A stretch of 64,000 bases of DNA from Apium graveolens (lineage: Eukaryota; Streptophyta; Magnoliopsida; Apiales; Apiaceae), in the NCBI RefSeq assembly GCF_009905375.1, contig NC_133656.1, positions 232,491,111-232,555,110 of the forward strand, written 5' to 3'. Made by a program: the position numbers and the translations under genes. The notes beneath the pieces are model-generated. The model had not been told where the DNA came from. It did not search any database and saw nothing but the letters and a program-made list of their open reading frames with translations. Shown here piece after piece: positions 1-12,110 of the stretch (positions are counted from its first letter, which is position 1; each line of letters starts with the position of its first letter).

Positions 1-110
1 TTAGGAGGGGTAGAAGGAAACAATTAGCTAACCTTAAACGTAGACCTGACCGTCCCCACTTTGGATTTCCCGAACATTCTTCGAGTGACTCTTCACCGGA
101 ACCAGAAAAT

Positions 111-2144
111 ATGCCTCCCCGTCGCCAAGCCATAGTTGAGGAGTTGCCTACCTTCCTGTTAAACCCCGGGCAGACTTTGGGTAGGAGAGACGGGTCCTGG
201 ATAGACATAGACCATTATTTTGTTCAGACCCGTGAGAATAGTCCTCCCCACGATTATTATTTCAGGGACCTTACTACTGCTTATAGGCCCGGGGGTATAG
301 AACCTTATCATGGGGCCCGTATGGATCAACTTTTCTATAATGCCCCCGGGACTAGGAATGTTCCAGCTCCCCGTCATCCCGACCTCTCTGAGTATACCTT
401 TAAGCAGATAGATGACCTGGTGAAAGCCGTTTTTCACTTCGGGGATGATATGGAGTGGAGGTGGCCCGAGCCTCACGAGAGGGTTTATCACCGCCCTGTT
501 GGCGGTTGGGTAGGAATTCCTTTAGAACATCTGCGTAGCATGAGGCCCAACCTTCATCAGTTTACCAAGTCTCTGTGCCGCGATGTGTACAAGATACCCT
601 TCACCCAGCTGGCTCCGAATTCTGTTAAGTGGGTTTCCTGGTTCCTGGCCTGCTGCCATGTAAAGAAGTATCTTCCTACGTTTAAGCTTTTTCACTACCT
701 CTTTAAGATCAAAAAGTCCACCTTGCCTCCCCTTTTTGAGTTTACCTTTAATATAGATGGTTGTGGGCTCCCTTCTGATGCCAAAAAGGCTCCCGTCTTT
801 ATGTTGAACTCGCTCCGGGGCTGGCACCAGGAGTTCATCTTCGTCCGGGGCTGGGACCTGGAGTTTATGCCTTTGTACAAATCTGCTTTGAAAAATAACA
901 GGTTCCCATCCGAGAGGCTCGGTGGAGATGCCCTGGTAAAGATGTATGACTTTGTGGTTGCTCTTGGTGCCCAGTGGACCCGGGATACCTTTTTAGATAA
1001 TCAAACTTTGTTTAATATTGGCTATAAGTGTTTTACATTAGTAGTTTTTCCCTTGTATTTTTCTTGATGTATATCTTTGCCCTGTTCCTTTTTATAACTG
1101 TTGTTCCTTGTGCAGGCCTTCCCTTCCTTAATCCCATCCATTACGCTATGTCGCAACAATTCAAAGATTTGCCCGGGTGGCGCTGTTCACTTGGACTCGG
1201 GGAAGAAAGCAGCTGGTGCAGGTAGTGGTTCTCAGACCCGGGATGTTGGTTCCTCGGGAAATAGTGTAAGGCAAAGTGCTCCGGAGGTTACTGCACCTGC
1301 CGTCCCGGTGCCTGTGGAGGTTGAGGTAGTTGAGCTGGAAGAGGTGGAGGTTGGATCGTTGAACCCTCGTAAGAGGAAGGCTGCAGTGGAGGATGCTGGT
1401 GGTTCCGGAACTCCCCAGCGTAGGAGGGTTTCTGGGTCGGGTCCTTCTGAGGAGGAGAGCCAGAAGTTGGTGGAGGAGGATGCGCTGAAGAATCTCTTAG
1501 CCCGAATGACTTTGGATGATCGCCGGAATGAGATGTTTGACAATTATGCCACCCCTGCTGACTTCGACTGCTATGCCACAGATGATCTGGATACCTTCCT
1601 TGATCATCTTGTCCGGGATGTTTCGAAGGTAAGACTGTTCCCTTATCATTTTCTTTCCTGCCCTTGTGTTAGTACTTAGTCATTTTATTTCCAGGCCAAT
1701 GCTCGGATCAGTGGTTGTTCCACCATTCTCCACAACTTCCGCATAAGGGAGGCCAAGAATAAGGTTGCGCTGAAAGAGCTGACTAAGGAGAAGGAAAGCT
1801 TCACCAAGTATCGGGAGGTGAAGGAAAAAGAGTCTCGAGAATATAAGAAAGCTGTTGCTGAGGCAGTGAAGTCTCGAGAGGCTGCGGCGCAGTTGGTTGG
1901 ATCCCTCCGGGCGGAGGTGGAGAACTTGAAAAGGGAGCTTGCTGCTAGCCCCCGGGCAGAGGAGGTGCTGGAGTCCTTCCGGGGTACCCCTGGTTACTAC
2001 GAGGAGCTTAACAACAAGACCTTTGAGAAGGTCAACATCTGCTGGGACATTGTTTCTGCTTATCTGGCTAAGAATCCGGGTGGTGACATGGACGGATTCA
2101 TAGAGTTGTACCTTACCGAAGAGCTCCGTCGTGAAGAAGCCTGA
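111..2144 (+). pseudogene. Antisense extra gene (aORF) of the Tat-type element
   Basis: This gene reads opposite to gag-pol. The first exon-like ORF (111 to about 1029, starting MPPRRQ) resembles the plant 'putative gypsy type transposon' domain family (Pfam Transposase_28 type), including the run HQFTKSLCRDVYKIPFTQLAPNS. A likely intron joins it to a second part (about 1116-1628) rich in Glu, Val, Ser and Pro with a basic KRKAA patch. A clear GT-AG intron (1629-1694, 66 bp) then joins in phase to 1695-2144, which encodes a charged coiled-coil region. The first junction fits best with a donor at 1030, after which the frame shifts between about 1170 and 1225, so this copy is probably broken. 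Function is not known; similar antisense ORFs occur in Tat elements. Confidence 0.6.
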
Positions 2145-2432
2145 GCTACTGAGGCGGGTACTTCCGGGACGCAGCAACCTCCGCCTCCCGAAAAGGGCCG
2201 CGAGAAGACTCCTCCTCCTCCAGAGAACTGAGGAATGAAGACCATGGCTTTGTGCCTTGTAATTTTATTTTTCGTAACTTGCAGTTGTTTCAGACTTGGC
2301 CCTTGTGGCTTTTAGACTTCGTTTATCTGGTTTCCGTATGACTTTGATTTGGATTTGCCCTGGGCTTGGTTTGCGTCGGGAATGTATGTAAATATATTTT
2401 CCTTTCGTATTTGGTTTTGCTTTCTTTTATCG

Positions 2433-3160
2433 AAAATTTTCTAAGTACACGCGGTTCGCGTTGCGGTCCCCGGGATATGGGTCAAAATTTTACCTGGATA
2501 AAAAATTCCTAAATACACATGGTTGTGTAGTGCTTCCCGGGAAGGGGTTTAGTTTAAAATTTTAACTGAATAAAATTTTCTAAGTACACATGGGTTGTGT
2601 AATGGTCCCCGGGAAGGGGTTTAGTTTAAAATTTTAACTGAATAAAATTTTCTAAGTACACATGGGCTGTGTAATGGTCCCCGGGAAGGGGTTTAGTTTA
2701 AAATTTTAACTGAATAAAATTTTCTAAGTACACATGGCTTGTGTAATGGTTCCCGGGAAGGGGTTTAGTTTAAAATTTTAACTGAATAAAATTTTCTAAG
2801 TACACATGGGTTGTGTAATGGTCCCCGGGAAGGGGTTTAGTTTAAAATTTTAACTGAATAAAATTTTCTAAGTACACATCGGTTGTGTAATGGTCCCCGA
2901 GAAGGGGTTTAGTTTAAAATTTTAACTGAATAAAATTTTCCAAGTACACATGGGTTGTGTAATGGTCCCCGGGAAGGGGTTTAGTTTGAAATTTTAACTG
3001 AATAAAATTTTCTAAGTATACATGGGTTGTGTAATGTTCTCCGGGAAGGGGTTTAGTTTAAAATTTTAACTGAATAAAATTTTCTAAGTATACATGGGTT
3101 GTGTAATGGTCCCCGGGAAGGGGTTTAGTTTAAAATTTTAACTGAATAAAATTTTCTAAG
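2433..3160. repeat. 72-bp tandem array inside the Tat-type element
   Basis: The phase marker TAAAATTTTC recurs at 2571, 2643, 2715, 2787, 2859, 2931, 3003, 3075 and 3147, exactly 72 bp apart, giving eight full units. Two diverged units precede them (from about 2433 and 2503) and a partial unit ends the array. Each unit has a near-palindromic CCCCGGGAAGGGG core and an AT-rich stretch. Units differ by one to a few bases. The array lies between the end of pol (3337) and the end of the antisense gene (about 2230). Confidence 0.97.
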
Positions 3161-3336
3161 TAATATAACGACAGTGATCGAATGATAGTAGAATAATCTT
3201 GAGCTATGGGGTGCTCAATGTGGAGTTCTTGTATAATTCATATTAAAGCAAATATACATTCCGGGGAAACGTTGAAAATTACATTCAGCTTTTATAGCCT
3301 AAAAGTAGAGGAGATCCCGGAATGTGCGCTCTACCT

Positions 3337-6300
3337 TTATTGGTAGAATTTCCTTAGGCGGGCTCCGTGCCAAGTGTTTGGGACTTCGGTTCCCCCGAGG
3401 TAGCATAACTTGTAAGTTCCTGGTCGGAGCACTTCTTTAACCCTATAGGGGCCTTCCCAGTTGGGTTGGAGTTTTCCCTGATTGGTCGGGTTCGAGGCCT
3501 CGGTGTGCCGGGGTACCAAGTCTCCTTCTTCATACTATCTGATTTTTGCCTTCTTCCCAAAGTAGAGTTTTGTCTTTTCTTTGTAGTCTTCCATCCTTTT
3601 TACCGCCTTGTCTCTTACCTCATCCAGGAGCTCCAGGTTGGTCTTAAGTCCCTCAATGTTTGAGATCTCGTCAAAGTTAATGATCCTGTGGGAAGGGGAC
3701 CCGGTTTCGATTGGTATGCGGGCTTCGGTACCGTACGTAAGCTTGAAGGGGGTCTCATTCGTTCCCGTTATGGGGGTGGTTCTGTAGGACCACAAGACTT
3801 TTGGAAGCTCATCAGGCCAAGTTTTCTTGGGCTCCTCTAGCCTTTTTTCCAGGCCCCGAAGTATGGTTCTGTTAGTTACTTCGACATGTCCATTCCCCTA
3901 AGGGTGTGCAACCGATGCTCTTTTGTACTTGATTCCGAGCTCTTTCAGATATGCCTCGAATTCGGACCCGACGAACTGCGGGCCACTGTCGGAGACTAGA
4001 ACTACATGGATCCCTAATCTCATGACGATTGAATCCATAAACTTGATGTAATCTTGTTCATTGATTGTTCTCATAGCCTTGGCTTCTGCCCACTTTGTCA
4101 TGTACTCGATGGCTACCAGGACGTGGCGGAGGTCACCTCTTGCTCGGGGAAAGGGGCCCATGATGTTTATGCCCCAAACGGTAAACGGGATCGGAGATAA
4201 TACCGATGCTGGCAGGCTGGGGCTTTGCCTGGGAATGTTGCTGAATTTCTGGCATTGGGGGCATTTCTTAACATAAGCGATGGAGTCGGAGTGGATTGTG
4301 GGCCAGTAATATCCTTGTCTGATGACTTTGTAAGCTAGAGCTTTGGCCGCCAGGTGGTCTCCGCATATGCCTTTATGGACTTCTCAGAGGCAATAATTGG
4401 CCTCATCTGGGTCCACGCATTTCAGGGTGGGTGCTGAGAAGGTTCTTCTGTATAACTGGCCATCTTTCAGGAAGAAACGAGCAACTTTGTGCTTTAAGTA
4501 CCTGGCCTTGTTCTGGTCTTCCGGGAGCGTCCCATCTCTTAAGTAAGCTATGTAGGGAGTCATCCAATTGTCTGGGCTCCCGATACACAGGACTTCAGCT
4601 CGCTCTGGGCTGGGTACTTTGAGTTCTTCGAAGTATACTGAACTGGCGAGGTCCGAAGTATTCTGCACGAGCTTGGACAGCTCATCTACTTTGGAGTTCT
4701 CTTCTCTGTTGATCTGAAGTAGGGTGATGTTGGGAGTGACTTCCAAGATATTCCGTACCATTACCTGGTACTGTGCCAATGTTGGATCTTTCGCGATATA
4801 TTCACCACTGGTTTGCTTGACCACGATATGAGAATCACTGTAGATGATCATCTTTGAAATACCAAGAGATTTTGCCAATTTGAGCCCGGAGATGAGTGCC
4901 TCATATTCAGCCTGATTATTTGTTGCCTTGAAAGCAAAAGTTATTGCCTATTGAATGGTAAAGCCCTCGGGGCTGATAAGGATGAGGCCCGCTCCGGAAT
5001 CTTTCAGCCGTGGATGATCCATCAACATAGAGCTTCCAACATTCCGTTTCTAGGTTGGTTCCTTCTGGGACTATCTCTTAGGGGGAGGGTAGATGCCGCT
5101 CCGGGAAGGTGCATTCCATGACGAATTCGGCTAAGGCCTGGGCCTTTATAGCCGTGCGTGGGATGAACTTGATGTTAAATTGATTTAAGTCAATGGCCCA
5201 GTTAACCAACCTTCCGGAGGCATCTGGCTTCTGGATGATTTTCCTGAGCTGTTGGTCTGTGACCACTCTGATCTCTCGGCCTTGGAAGTATTGCCTCAGC
5301 TTCCTGCTGGAGTGTACAAGGGCCAAGGCGAATTTTTCCAAGTTTGGGTACCGAGTCTCGGCGTCCTTAAGGACTTGGTTGACATAGTAGATGGGGTTCT
5401 GCATTCCTCCTTCCTCCCGGACCAGCCGACGAGACAGCCTTGGGGCCAGCGGTGATGTAGAGAGATAAAGGCTCTCCGGGCTTGGCTTTGGAAAGCACTG
5501 GGGGGTTCATCAGGTGCCTCTTGATTTCTTCGAAAGCTGTGTGACATTCTGGGGGTCCAATCCACTAACTTCTTGTTCCGGGCGCTTTTTAGCAACTCGA
5601 AAAATGGGAGACATCTTTCTGCCAGCTTCGGGATAAACCTTCGCAGGGCCGCTAGGCATCCTGCCAACTTCTGGATGTCCTTCTGTGTGTGAGGTATCTC
5701 CATTTCTATTATGGCATTGATTTTCTCTAGGTTTTCTTCTATTCCTCTTTCGCTGACCAAGAATCCCCGAATGTACATTTTTTCGGATTCAGCTTCATGT
5801 TGCATCTCCTCAGGTTGTCAAAACACTCCTTGAGGTCTTTTATGTGATCTGGGATTGTGAGTGACTTGGAGATCATGTCGTCTACATAAGATTCCATGTT
5901 CCTCCCTAACTGGCTTTTGAAAATTGTGTTCATCATTTTCTGGTAGGTGGCTCCGGCGTTGATGAGCCCGAAAGGCATCATGATGAAGGCATAGACTGCC
6001 CTATGAGTGATGAAGGCTGTTTTGGCGATGTCTTCGGGATTCATGCGGACCTAGTTATAACTCGAAAAGGCATCCATAAAGCTGAGCATTTGCATCGATC
6101 AGCTGGTCAATGTTCGAAAGGGGATAGGAATCTTTGGGACATGCGACGTTGAGACTCGTGTAGTCGACACACATTATCCACTTTCCATTCGGTTTCTTGA
6201 CTAGCACTACATTGGCGAGCCAGTCGGGGTACTTGATTTCGCAGATGATATCGGCCCTGAGGAGCTTCTCTATTTCTTCGTCTATTGCTTGCTGTCTTTC

Positions 6301-8933
6301 GGGGGTAAAGTTTCTCCTTTTCTGTTTGATCGGTCTTTTCCCCGGGTCTACGTCCAGACTGTGCATTGCCACGGACTGATCGATCCCGGGCATATCTTCT
6401 GGCGCCCATACGAATATATCTGTATATTCTCTTAACAGCGAGATGAGCTCTTCCTGGAAGGATGTTTCTAGGCCTTTTCCAATTTTCAGCTTCCGGGTGG
6501 GGTACCCGGGGTCCAACTCTATCTCCACCGTCTGGGCAGCCGGTTCTACCTTGATTTTCTCTCTTATTTCTACGAATTTTTCTATTCGGGCATCGGCGTT
6601 GGTTACGCCGTATCCCGAATCCTCTATCATGTTGACGTCCGACTTTAGCCTTTTGCTGAAATGTTCGCGATGCTTCTTGCGGCTTTGGCCTTTGGGTAAG
6701 GCCATTGCCTTCTTTCTGTTTTCTGGATCAGTTTCGGCCATGACCAGCGCCTGTCCGTAGCATTTTCCCGAAATGCCCCGGTCCCCCCTAAGTTCTCCGA
6801 TGCCTCCCATAGTGGGAAACTTCAGCTTCAGGTGAATTGTAGATGGGATGGCCCGAAGCTTGGTGATGGTAGGTCTTCCCAGAATCATGTTATAAGAGGA
6901 TGCAGCACTTATCACGTAGAACTTCATGATATGAGATACCTGCCGGGGTGCAGCACCAAAGACAATGGGGAGGTATATTACCCCGCGGAACAGGATCATA
7001 TTGTTCCCGAATCCATAGAGAGGGTCTTCGAGGCATGGATCGATGCGGAGGTGTCCCAACTTCATCCTGTTAAGGGTATGCTCGAAAACAATGTTAGCTG
7101 AGGAACCATTATCAACCAAAATTATTTGTACCGCATTGTCGGCGATGTCGAGAGTCACGATCAGGGCTTGATTGTGCTCGGGATCCAGGCCTTCATAATC
7201 TGCATTGGAGAAATATATGCGCTCATCTTCAGCAGGCTGGATCATCAAGACATCATTGCCCTCATCTGGACTCCGGGGTGGGGAGGAGGTTCCCCCAAAA
7301 ATCATGTTGACCACATGTTTCCCGCCACCAGAGGGCTTATCTCTGTCATCAAGTCTTCTTTGTAGGTACTGGTTCATGTTGCCCTTTTTGATCTGATCTT
7401 CGACGAACATTTTGAAAGAGAAGCAGTTCTCCGTGGTGTGACCATGATCTTCGTGGTACCCATAATACTTGTCTCGGACCCTGTTCCCAGGGGGTGCCAA
7501 CAGCGGCTTCGGGGGGTAATAAAAGGGCTTTCCCTTGACTTACCTCAAGATGTCGGCCCGGGGCCGGTTGAGTATAGTCCATTCGGGCTCTGGTTTTGGT
7601 TCCCTCTTAGGCTTGGGCTTCCTTTCAATCTTCTGGGGTCTGGAGTAGTCATCACGGGGTGGGGTCCCCCTGGATTGCTGCACATAATTGGTTTGTCTGT
7701 CCGTCCTGTGTCTCTTTTATTTTCCGTAGGCGCGGCGGTGGTCGGAGACTCATCATCATCCCGGATCCTCCTGTTCATCTTCATTGAGGCGAGGAAGTCA
7801 TTTTCTTTGATAAACTTGGATGCCATCGCATAGGCCGAAGCAAGGCTTCGGGGCTCCCTATGGATTAGGTCTTTCACGTAGCCTTCACATGAAATCGGGT
7901 GGAGATTACGCCGGAAAATATTCACGGCTTCCTTCTCTTCAAGGTTGGAGAGCTGGTTAACTGATTCTTGAAATCTTTTGATGAACTCTGGCAGAGTTTC
8001 TCTGCTTCTCTGTTGTATGGTTTCCAAGTGGCACATCTGGAGCTCGTTCATACGGTTCGCCCTGAACCTCTTGAGAAATATCTCCCGGAAGTCCTTCCAA
8101 GAGTCGATGCTCCGGGAGGAGATTCGACTGAACCATTTATGTGCCCCACCCTTTAGTGTTGAGGCGAAGAAATGACATTTGGTGAGGTCATTGTGGTCAT
8201 ATATGTTCGAGATCTGTTCAAAGTAGTTGAGATGTTCTTCAGGGTCGGCAAGCCCGTCAAAAGAGTCGAAGTTGAAGTGCTTGAGTGTTGGTTCCCTGGG
8301 GGTGGATTCCAGCTTTCTGGTGAAGGGTATGGCCGCTGCCCCGACTTCCACATCTCCTTCCACTTTTCTTTTAAGATCCCGGAGAACCCGGGCCATTTGC
8401 TTCTGCTTAGATTCCTTTTCCGGTTCAGAATCCGAAGAGACATGGATCCGGCGTGCCTTCTTCTTTAGTTTGGCTTCCTCCTATTGGACTCTCTTTTCAA
8501 TGTTGGCTTTGGCCTTGGCCTCTTCCTCCTTTCGGATGCGGTCCCGGAGCGTGGCCCTCTTGATCTCGTCTCGGGCGTCCTCTAACGGCCTCTTAGTTTT
8601 GCCAATTCGATCCAAGACCGAGCCCCGGGATTCTTCCGAGTGCTCTTTCTGGTCCCCAGGACGGGTTTCAGGAGCCTTGTTCTTTTCTTTCCACAGGTCC
8701 ATAGCCGCTTGAATCTGCTCCGTGGTCATATTTCCCCAAGGGTTTGTAGAGGTTTCTGCATACCTGTGGGCTGCTTTCTCTATGGTTAACCTCTGGTCTC
8801 CGGGCTGAAGCTGAGATGAAGCACGAGCCGTGGGGGGCTCTTCATCTATATCTTCCATCTCGCCGTCCCTGGGCGGGGCAACGATGGACTGAATGGTTCC
8901 GGAGATCGAGGTTTTACATTTTCGCGTGGTCAT
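3337..8933 (-). pseudogene. Broken gag-pol of the Tat-type element
   Basis: Gag opens at 8933 (MTTRKCK). It is interrupted by an in-frame TAG near 8480 and resumes in the same frame through 8396, with the Gag core EEHLNYFEQ...KWFSRI. A frameshift near 7545 precedes a zinc-knuckle remnant (YHEDHGHTTENC, its first Cys replaced by Tyr). The protease site VDNGSS lies near 7110. Reverse transcriptase runs from about 6330, shifts frame near 6075 and carries YVDD at about 5880. RNase H follows, then a second RNase H-like part near 4380-4950, then integrase with its HHCC region (about 4250-4390), the VSDSGPQF segment near 4000 and a stop at 3898. The reading ends at 3337 with a GARLRKFY-type tail. 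At least four breaks separate the domains. Confidence 0.85.
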
Positions 8934-9110
8934 TAGTTTCAGAACAGATTATGGGTGATGGTACCAGGATGCGTGACTGTTCTGGGGAAAAAAAATTGGA
9001 AAGTAAGCTGTAAAGAGAGTGAGGGTTTTTGTTCTTACCAGAGAGAAGGTTTCTTTGGTTTTGTAGTTGTGTAATGTAGCTGGAGATGACACCACGTCAC
9101 CGGAGGTTCG

Positions 9111-9129
9111 CCCTTCCTTCTAGCGCCAA
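9111..9129 (-). other. tRNA-type primer-binding site of the Tat-type element
   Basis: On the minus strand the sequence TTGGCGCTAGAAGGAAGGG follows the LTR end directly. It starts with TGG after one T, as expected for pairing with the CCA end of a tRNA. The tRNA itself was not identified. Confidence 0.65.
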
Positions 9130-9739
9130 TGATAACTCGGTTTCTTCCCAGGTCTTCTCCTTTCTCACACGCGCTGGGACCCAACTTCCGTAGCGGCTGT
9201 AGTGCGGTTAACCTGCTAAGTAGAGGTTTCTGCAAAACAGAACCGGAGGGGGGTTGTATCCCGCGGCAACTCCGGCGTGAGAATAAGAAATGGGATTTCT
9301 TGAAGAAGAAGAGGGAAGAAGGATCTATTCAAAATAAATGTGAGGGTGTGTGTATAGGAATGTAGCAGTCAAATATTTTTTCAACCCCTAAAACCCTCTT
9401 TTTTGGGCCTTTTATAGGTCCCAAGATTTAGGGTTTTTGGGGTTTGTACCTCTTCATCCTGGCCTTTGATCATTCTTGGTTGGTGATAGGTTTGACGGTC
9501 GAGATGGGCTGTGTGGTCAGGTGTCGTTTCTCCATCAGAGTTGTCTTGAGATGATTACCCGTGAACGGCTGGGATGCAATTGTTCCATTTTGGGTAACAT
9601 GAGACAGTTGACTCTTTTGTCCTGTGCCACGTGGCACCGGGGACCACCCCGGCTTGGCCTTGGGGTGTTATCTCTTTGGGTCTCTGTTCTTTTATCTGGG
9701 TCTGATTACTTCTGGCCTATCATCACCTATAAACACACA
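9130..9739 (-). repeat. 5' LTR of the Tat-type element
   Basis: The plus-strand left edge is TGATAACTCGG, directly after the primer-binding site, and the right edge is probably ...AAACACACA, giving TG...CA ends and about 610 bp. The left edge is firm because it abuts the primer-binding site and matches the edge of a second LTR fragment at 39204 (TGATAACTCC). The right edge is inferred, since the partner LTR and the target duplication are out of view. Confidence 0.7.
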
Positions 9740-11043
9740 TGACAATATGAAATTTTCGCGCTAAATGCCTTATAATCATTTATAATATTTTTTATAATTA
9801 AAATGCTATTATCGATAATATAGATTTCAGTCACATGTATAACACAAACCCGTAAAGCTAGCGTTCGACAGGAAGCAGGAAGGAGGCGATAGCGGAGGAC
9901 AATGGGTCATATAGAAAGTCGGGGTGCCTTCGCCATATCCATGACTGATATTCAGCATGTAGATAACTGAGCTAACGCTCTTCCAATCTCAGTTTATGTG
10001 ATTGATGTTTCTGAACTTTAGGCTAACAATGATTTTTACGTGATATGGTCAATTGTGATGTTGATGTTTTCAGGGATGTTGGTGCAGTTTGAACAGCTTG
10101 AAATGTTTTTGGTTTCGTTTTTAACTTCAAGAATTTTTTAAATTAAGTGTGTTAAACGATCATGAAACAAATCATCTAATTATTTTTTAGTTTGTTGTTT
10201 GTTTTTCAACCTGATTGTATTTGCAGTTGGAGATTTGTCTCGACTCTATTATGTTCAAGTTAATGGAAACTGCTTTTTATTTGTAAAAAAATAATATTTT
10301 TGAGCGTGACCTTCAAGAAAAATACTGAGTTCGAGACATCAAAATGAGTGCAATATGAGAAATACAAGAGACTTGCGACAATCACCATTGATCTTTAAAT
10401 CTGGAGGGAAATAACTTAAATGATCCAATGAGTGAAGATTTTTACGGCATAGTTAAGTTTCATGTGAAAAAAATCACGGGTCTATGGATAGTTCCACTTA
10501 CTTTTACGTACTTTTATATATTAGTCTATATGACCTTGTACCTACAACACACATATCTGCGCAGACACGAGCCGAAAGTCTTTTGAGAAAACATTAGCTT
10601 TATTTTTTGAAACGAGGGTAAGGCTACGTAAAATATATCGTTCCCGCACACTGTCGTGTGCGGTATATACCGTTATAGTTGATTGATTGATATAAAATTA
10701 AGTAACAAATAAGTACGTTAAATTAATATCTAATAACATGTCAACATATAAATATAATTAAAAATGTATAAAAATTTAAGTACAAAACATAAAAGTTAAG
10801 AAATAATATTATATTAATAAATCATACAGAAATTCATCAAATTCAACCATAAAATTTTAATAAATGAATAATAAAATAATTACTATCAAAGTAAACGATT
10901 TTTAAAAAATATAAACAAATTAACATAAAATCTGGAAAACAAAAAATAAAATAAACAAATTCATGTAAAATATAAATCATCCTGTGCAATTTTAAAAATC
11001 CAAGAGCATCTCAATTCTCAACTCTCAAGTCTCGTAAATGTGC
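9740..11043. other. Spacer between the Tat-type element and a hAT-type element
   Basis: No gene is supported here. A 22-codon ORF at 9902-9970 has no recognisable relative. A short stretch at about 10606-10665 (GAGGGTAAGGCTACGTAAA followed by an AT-rich part) resembles the tail of plant tRNA-derived SINEs, but no head region is visible. From 10680 to 11000 the sequence is AT-rich without structure. Confidence 0.5.
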
Positions 11044-11051
11044 GGCGATAC

Positions 11052-11844
11052 TAGAGATGCACAAAAAGTCCGGGCCCGAAAATCTGGCCCGGCCCGATCC
11101 GGTCAAAGCCCGGTCAAGCCCGGCCCGGTCAAAACCCGACCTGGGCTTCGGGCCTCGATGGGCCCTATATTTTTAGGCAAAGCCCGACCCGGCCCGGCCC
11201 GACCCGGTTAAAAGCCCGGGCTTCGGCCCGACACGATTAAAAGCCCGAAAAAGCCCGATTATAATCTGATTATTCTAATATATTTTCTTATATATTTATA
11301 AATTCACATTTACTATAAATATAAATAATACTTTAAACACATATATATATTTACATATTTGTGATTAATAATATTATTTATATACCTTGTTGCATAAATA
11401 ATGAAAGAAGATATAATAAGTACACTATATATATTTGGATATCATTGTTATGAATATTTGGATATCATTGTTATTATAACAATGATAAAAGATATTATAT
11501 AAACATGTTTATTTTTTGCCGAACTTAAATGTTTTCAACGAAATAATGTTTTCATTAAATATTCCATGTAAACTAATACATTTTTACGATGATCTAGTTG
11601 CTAACACATATATTCTTCGAAATCTCTAATAATACTCGATCCGATTTAAATTAGAAAAAAGTCCGGCCCGATCCGATCCGGCCCGAAAAAAAGCCCGGTT
11701 AGGCCCGCCTCGAGGGCACAAACGGGCTTTGACATTTCCGGAAAGCCCGGCCCGGTCAAAGTCAAAGCCCGAAAAGTCCGGCCCGGTCAAAACCCGGGTT
11801 TTTTAAGACCCGGTCAAAACCCGGACCGGTGGGCTTTTTGTGCA
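11052..11844. mobile_element. Non-autonomous hAT-type element with GGCCCG-type subterminal repeats
   Basis: The left end is TAGAGATGCACAAAAAG and the right end is CTTTTTGTGCA, an inverted match lacking the last six bases on the right. The flanks GGCGATAC (11044-11051) and GGCGAGAC (11845-11852) agree at 7 of 8 positions, the size of a hAT target duplication. Both ends carry about 170-200 bp of repeated CCCGGCCCGGTCAAA-like motifs in opposite orientation, separated by an AT-rich middle. No coding region is present. Confidence 0.75.
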
Positions 11845-11960
11845 GGCGAGACTGATATTTTTGCAGCACTTAAATCCAATCCGACGGTAATATAGCATGG
11901 TTCAACAATCCAACGGTCTAGAATCACTTCCGTACATTCAGCTTAAAAAGTGAAAAAAGG

Positions 11961-11981
11961 TATAAATAAAACAAACCCTAA
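11961..11981 (+). promoter_or_regulatory. TATA box and telo-box upstream of RH7
   Basis: TATAAATA at 11961 is followed by AAACCCTAA at 11973-11981. Telo-boxes of this form are common in plant promoters of ribosome-biogenesis genes, which suits a nucleolar RNA helicase. They lie 150 and 130 bp upstream of the chosen ATG. Confidence 0.55.
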
Positions 11982-12110
11982 ACTCGTTCTCCTCCTCTCT
12001 TGTCTCCTGCTACTGCAAATTCACTGCCGCAATCTCTCGTAGCAGAGAGTCACCGTAACCCTAATTTATACACACAAAAATCCTAATTGTCATATTATTT
12101 ATCTCTATTT

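Larger units (their letters stand above)
1..9739 (-). mobile_element. Tat-type Ty3/gypsy LTR retrotransposon, decayed, one LTR outside the window
   Basis: Reading the minus strand, the order is LTR (9739-9130), primer-binding site, gag, protease, reverse transcriptase, RNase H, a second RNase H-like segment, integrase, a 72-bp tandem array, then an extra gene on the opposite strand. The second RNase H segment (a TNNQAEYEAL-type motif near 4900-4925) and the antisense extra ORF are typical of the plant Tat lineage. The other LTR must lie left of position 1, so at least 9.7 kb of the element is seen. In-frame stops and frameshifts in gag-pol show that this copy cannot encode its own proteins. 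Confidence 0.88.

Noticed and set aside
2433..3160. CRISPR-like regular repeats.
   Set aside because: The 72-bp units are contiguous without unique spacers and lie inside a plant retrotransposon.
159..8500. Many open frames on the strand opposite to gag-pol or to the antisense gene (for example 159-491 minus, 6443-6760 plus, 8227-8712 plus).
   Set aside because: They overlap frames with clear retrotransposon domains and show no domain of their own; they are shadows of GC-rich coding sequence.
9902..9970. A 22-codon ORF as a small peptide gene.
   Set aside because: Too short, no homology recognised and no promoter context; kept only as a note.
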